A stretch of 35,746 nt of DNA from Betaproteobacteria bacterium (GTDB lineage Bacteria > Pseudomonadota > Gammaproteobacteria > Burkholderiales > Burkholderiaceae_E): positions 1 through 35,746 of the forward strand of contig JAGWVN010000030.1 in NCBI GenBank assembly GCA_018970865.1. Reading direction: 5' to 3'. The notes under the pieces are model-generated. The model ran no database searches. It saw only the letters and a list, made by a program, of their open reading frames with translations, and was not told the origin of the DNA. How positions within the stretch are numbered: position 1 is the first letter of the stretch; every line of letters starts with the position of its first letter. Below, piece after piece: positions 35,208-35,746 of the stretch. The position numbers and the translations under genes are program-made.

Positions 35208-35746
35208 GTGGCTGCCGACCTTCATCCAGGCCGCCGCGGGCGGTTTCATCTGGCCCGACGGCCACTGTCCATGGCCATCGCTGCGTCCCTGCTGTCGCTG
35301 GCCGGCACGGCCTGGTCGGCCGGTCTCGGCCGGCTGACCGTTCAGTCGGCGCTCGGGCAGCCGCTCGCGGCTGAAGTCGAGATCACGGCGCTCAGCCGCG
35401 AGGAATCGGCCACGCTCAACGCCCGGCTGGCCTCGCCCGAGGCCTTCAAGCTTGCCGGGCTGGAGTACAACCCCGCGCTGGCCAGTCTTCGCTTCGCGAT
35501 CGACCGCCGCCCCGACGGCAGGGCCGTGATCCGGGTGAGCTCCACCCAGCCGGTCAACGAGCCCTTCATCGACATGCTGGTCGAACTGACCTGGGCGTCG
35601 GGCCGCTTCGTGCGCGAGTACACCTTCCTGCTCGACCCGCCGGAACTGCGAGCCAACCGCCAGACTGTCGAGGGCGGGGCGGTGCAGGTGAATGTCGGCG
35701 TGGCGGGCGCCGCGCCCGCGCCAGCCGCCGCGTCTTCGCCGGCCGC
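35208..35746 (+). CDS. fimV: FimV-family peptidoglycan-associated protein, N-terminal part
   Basis: The first 179 codons of a FimV-like protein; the gene runs off the window. The chosen start is GTG 35208, with GGAG 4 nt upstream; it gives an Arg-rich n-region and a hydrophobic stretch MAIAASLLSLAGTAWSA, a complete signal peptide. The ATG at 35271 alone would leave no charged n-region. The mature N-terminus GLGRLTVQSALGQPLAAEVEI and the segments LASPEAFKLAGLEYNPALAS, VSSTQPVNEPFIDMLVELTW and REYTFLLDPPEL are the conserved FimV N-terminal domain. FimV proteins are inner-membrane, LysM-bearing scaffolds affecting type IV pili, polarity and cAMP in relatives. The position after asd is the usual betaproteobacterial one. 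The Ala/Pro-rich linker starts at the window edge. Confidence 0.92.
   Translation, partial: MAADLHPGRRGRFHLARRPLSMAIAASLLSLAGTAWSAGLGRLTVQSALGQPLAAEVEITALSREESATLNARLASPEAFKLAGLEYNPALASLRFAIDRRPDGRAVIRVSSTQPVNEPFIDMLVELTWASGRFVREYTFLLDPPELRANRQTVEGGAVQVNVGVAGAAPAPAAASSPA

Overview
The window is GC-rich, densely coding DNA that reads as the chromosome of a betaproteobacterium, most likely of the order Burkholderiales. The main evidence is the gene order leuC-leuD-leuB-asd-fimV at the right end, a long B12-dependent ribonucleotide reductase, a TctC/Bug-type solute receptor, orphan Liv-type receptors and TAGAAT-like -10 boxes. I see no insertion sequence, phage gene, CRISPR array or origin. The species cannot be named from the sequence.

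Left part (1-4456). A Liv-type periplasmic binding protein without its permease genes is divergent from a three-gene run: a PRISE-type enone reductase, a DadA-like FAD oxidoreductase and a crotonase-fold protein that lacks one of the two usual catalytic glutamates. Facing it (4529-9112, minus strand) are a heme-c/PAS/GGDEF/EAL signalling protein, a dienelactone hydrolase and a second orphan binding protein.

Central part (9297-17926). This is a divergent catabolic locus. Leftward: a Rieske oxygenase alpha subunit overlaps an acyl-CoA ligase, followed by a DHA2-type exporter. Rightward: an acyl-CoA dehydrogenase, a thiolase-fold protein without the nucleophilic cysteine, an overlapping DUF35 partner, and a Tat-exported aldo/keto reductase. 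Together these suggest CoA activation, ring or side-chain oxidation and retro-aldol chain cleavage of an unknown aromatic, terpenoid or steroid-like compound. The window has no reductase for the oxygenase and no regulator.

Middle (17987-20039). A 119-residue protein with no Lys, Arg, His or Cys lies behind an almost perfect sigma-28 (flagellar) promoter. Next come a secreted dienelactone-hydrolase-like enzyme and a tRNA-Val(CAC) with a clear intrinsic terminator. The tRNA promoter is interlocked with that of nrdJ.

Right part (20153-35746). This is mostly housekeeping: nrdJ (fused class II ribonucleotide reductase), gshA (TTG start), gltX, a Bug receptor, aroC, an MFS transporter overlapping an M48-type lipoprotein protease, then leuC, leuD, leuB, asd and the 5' part of fimV, which runs off the window.
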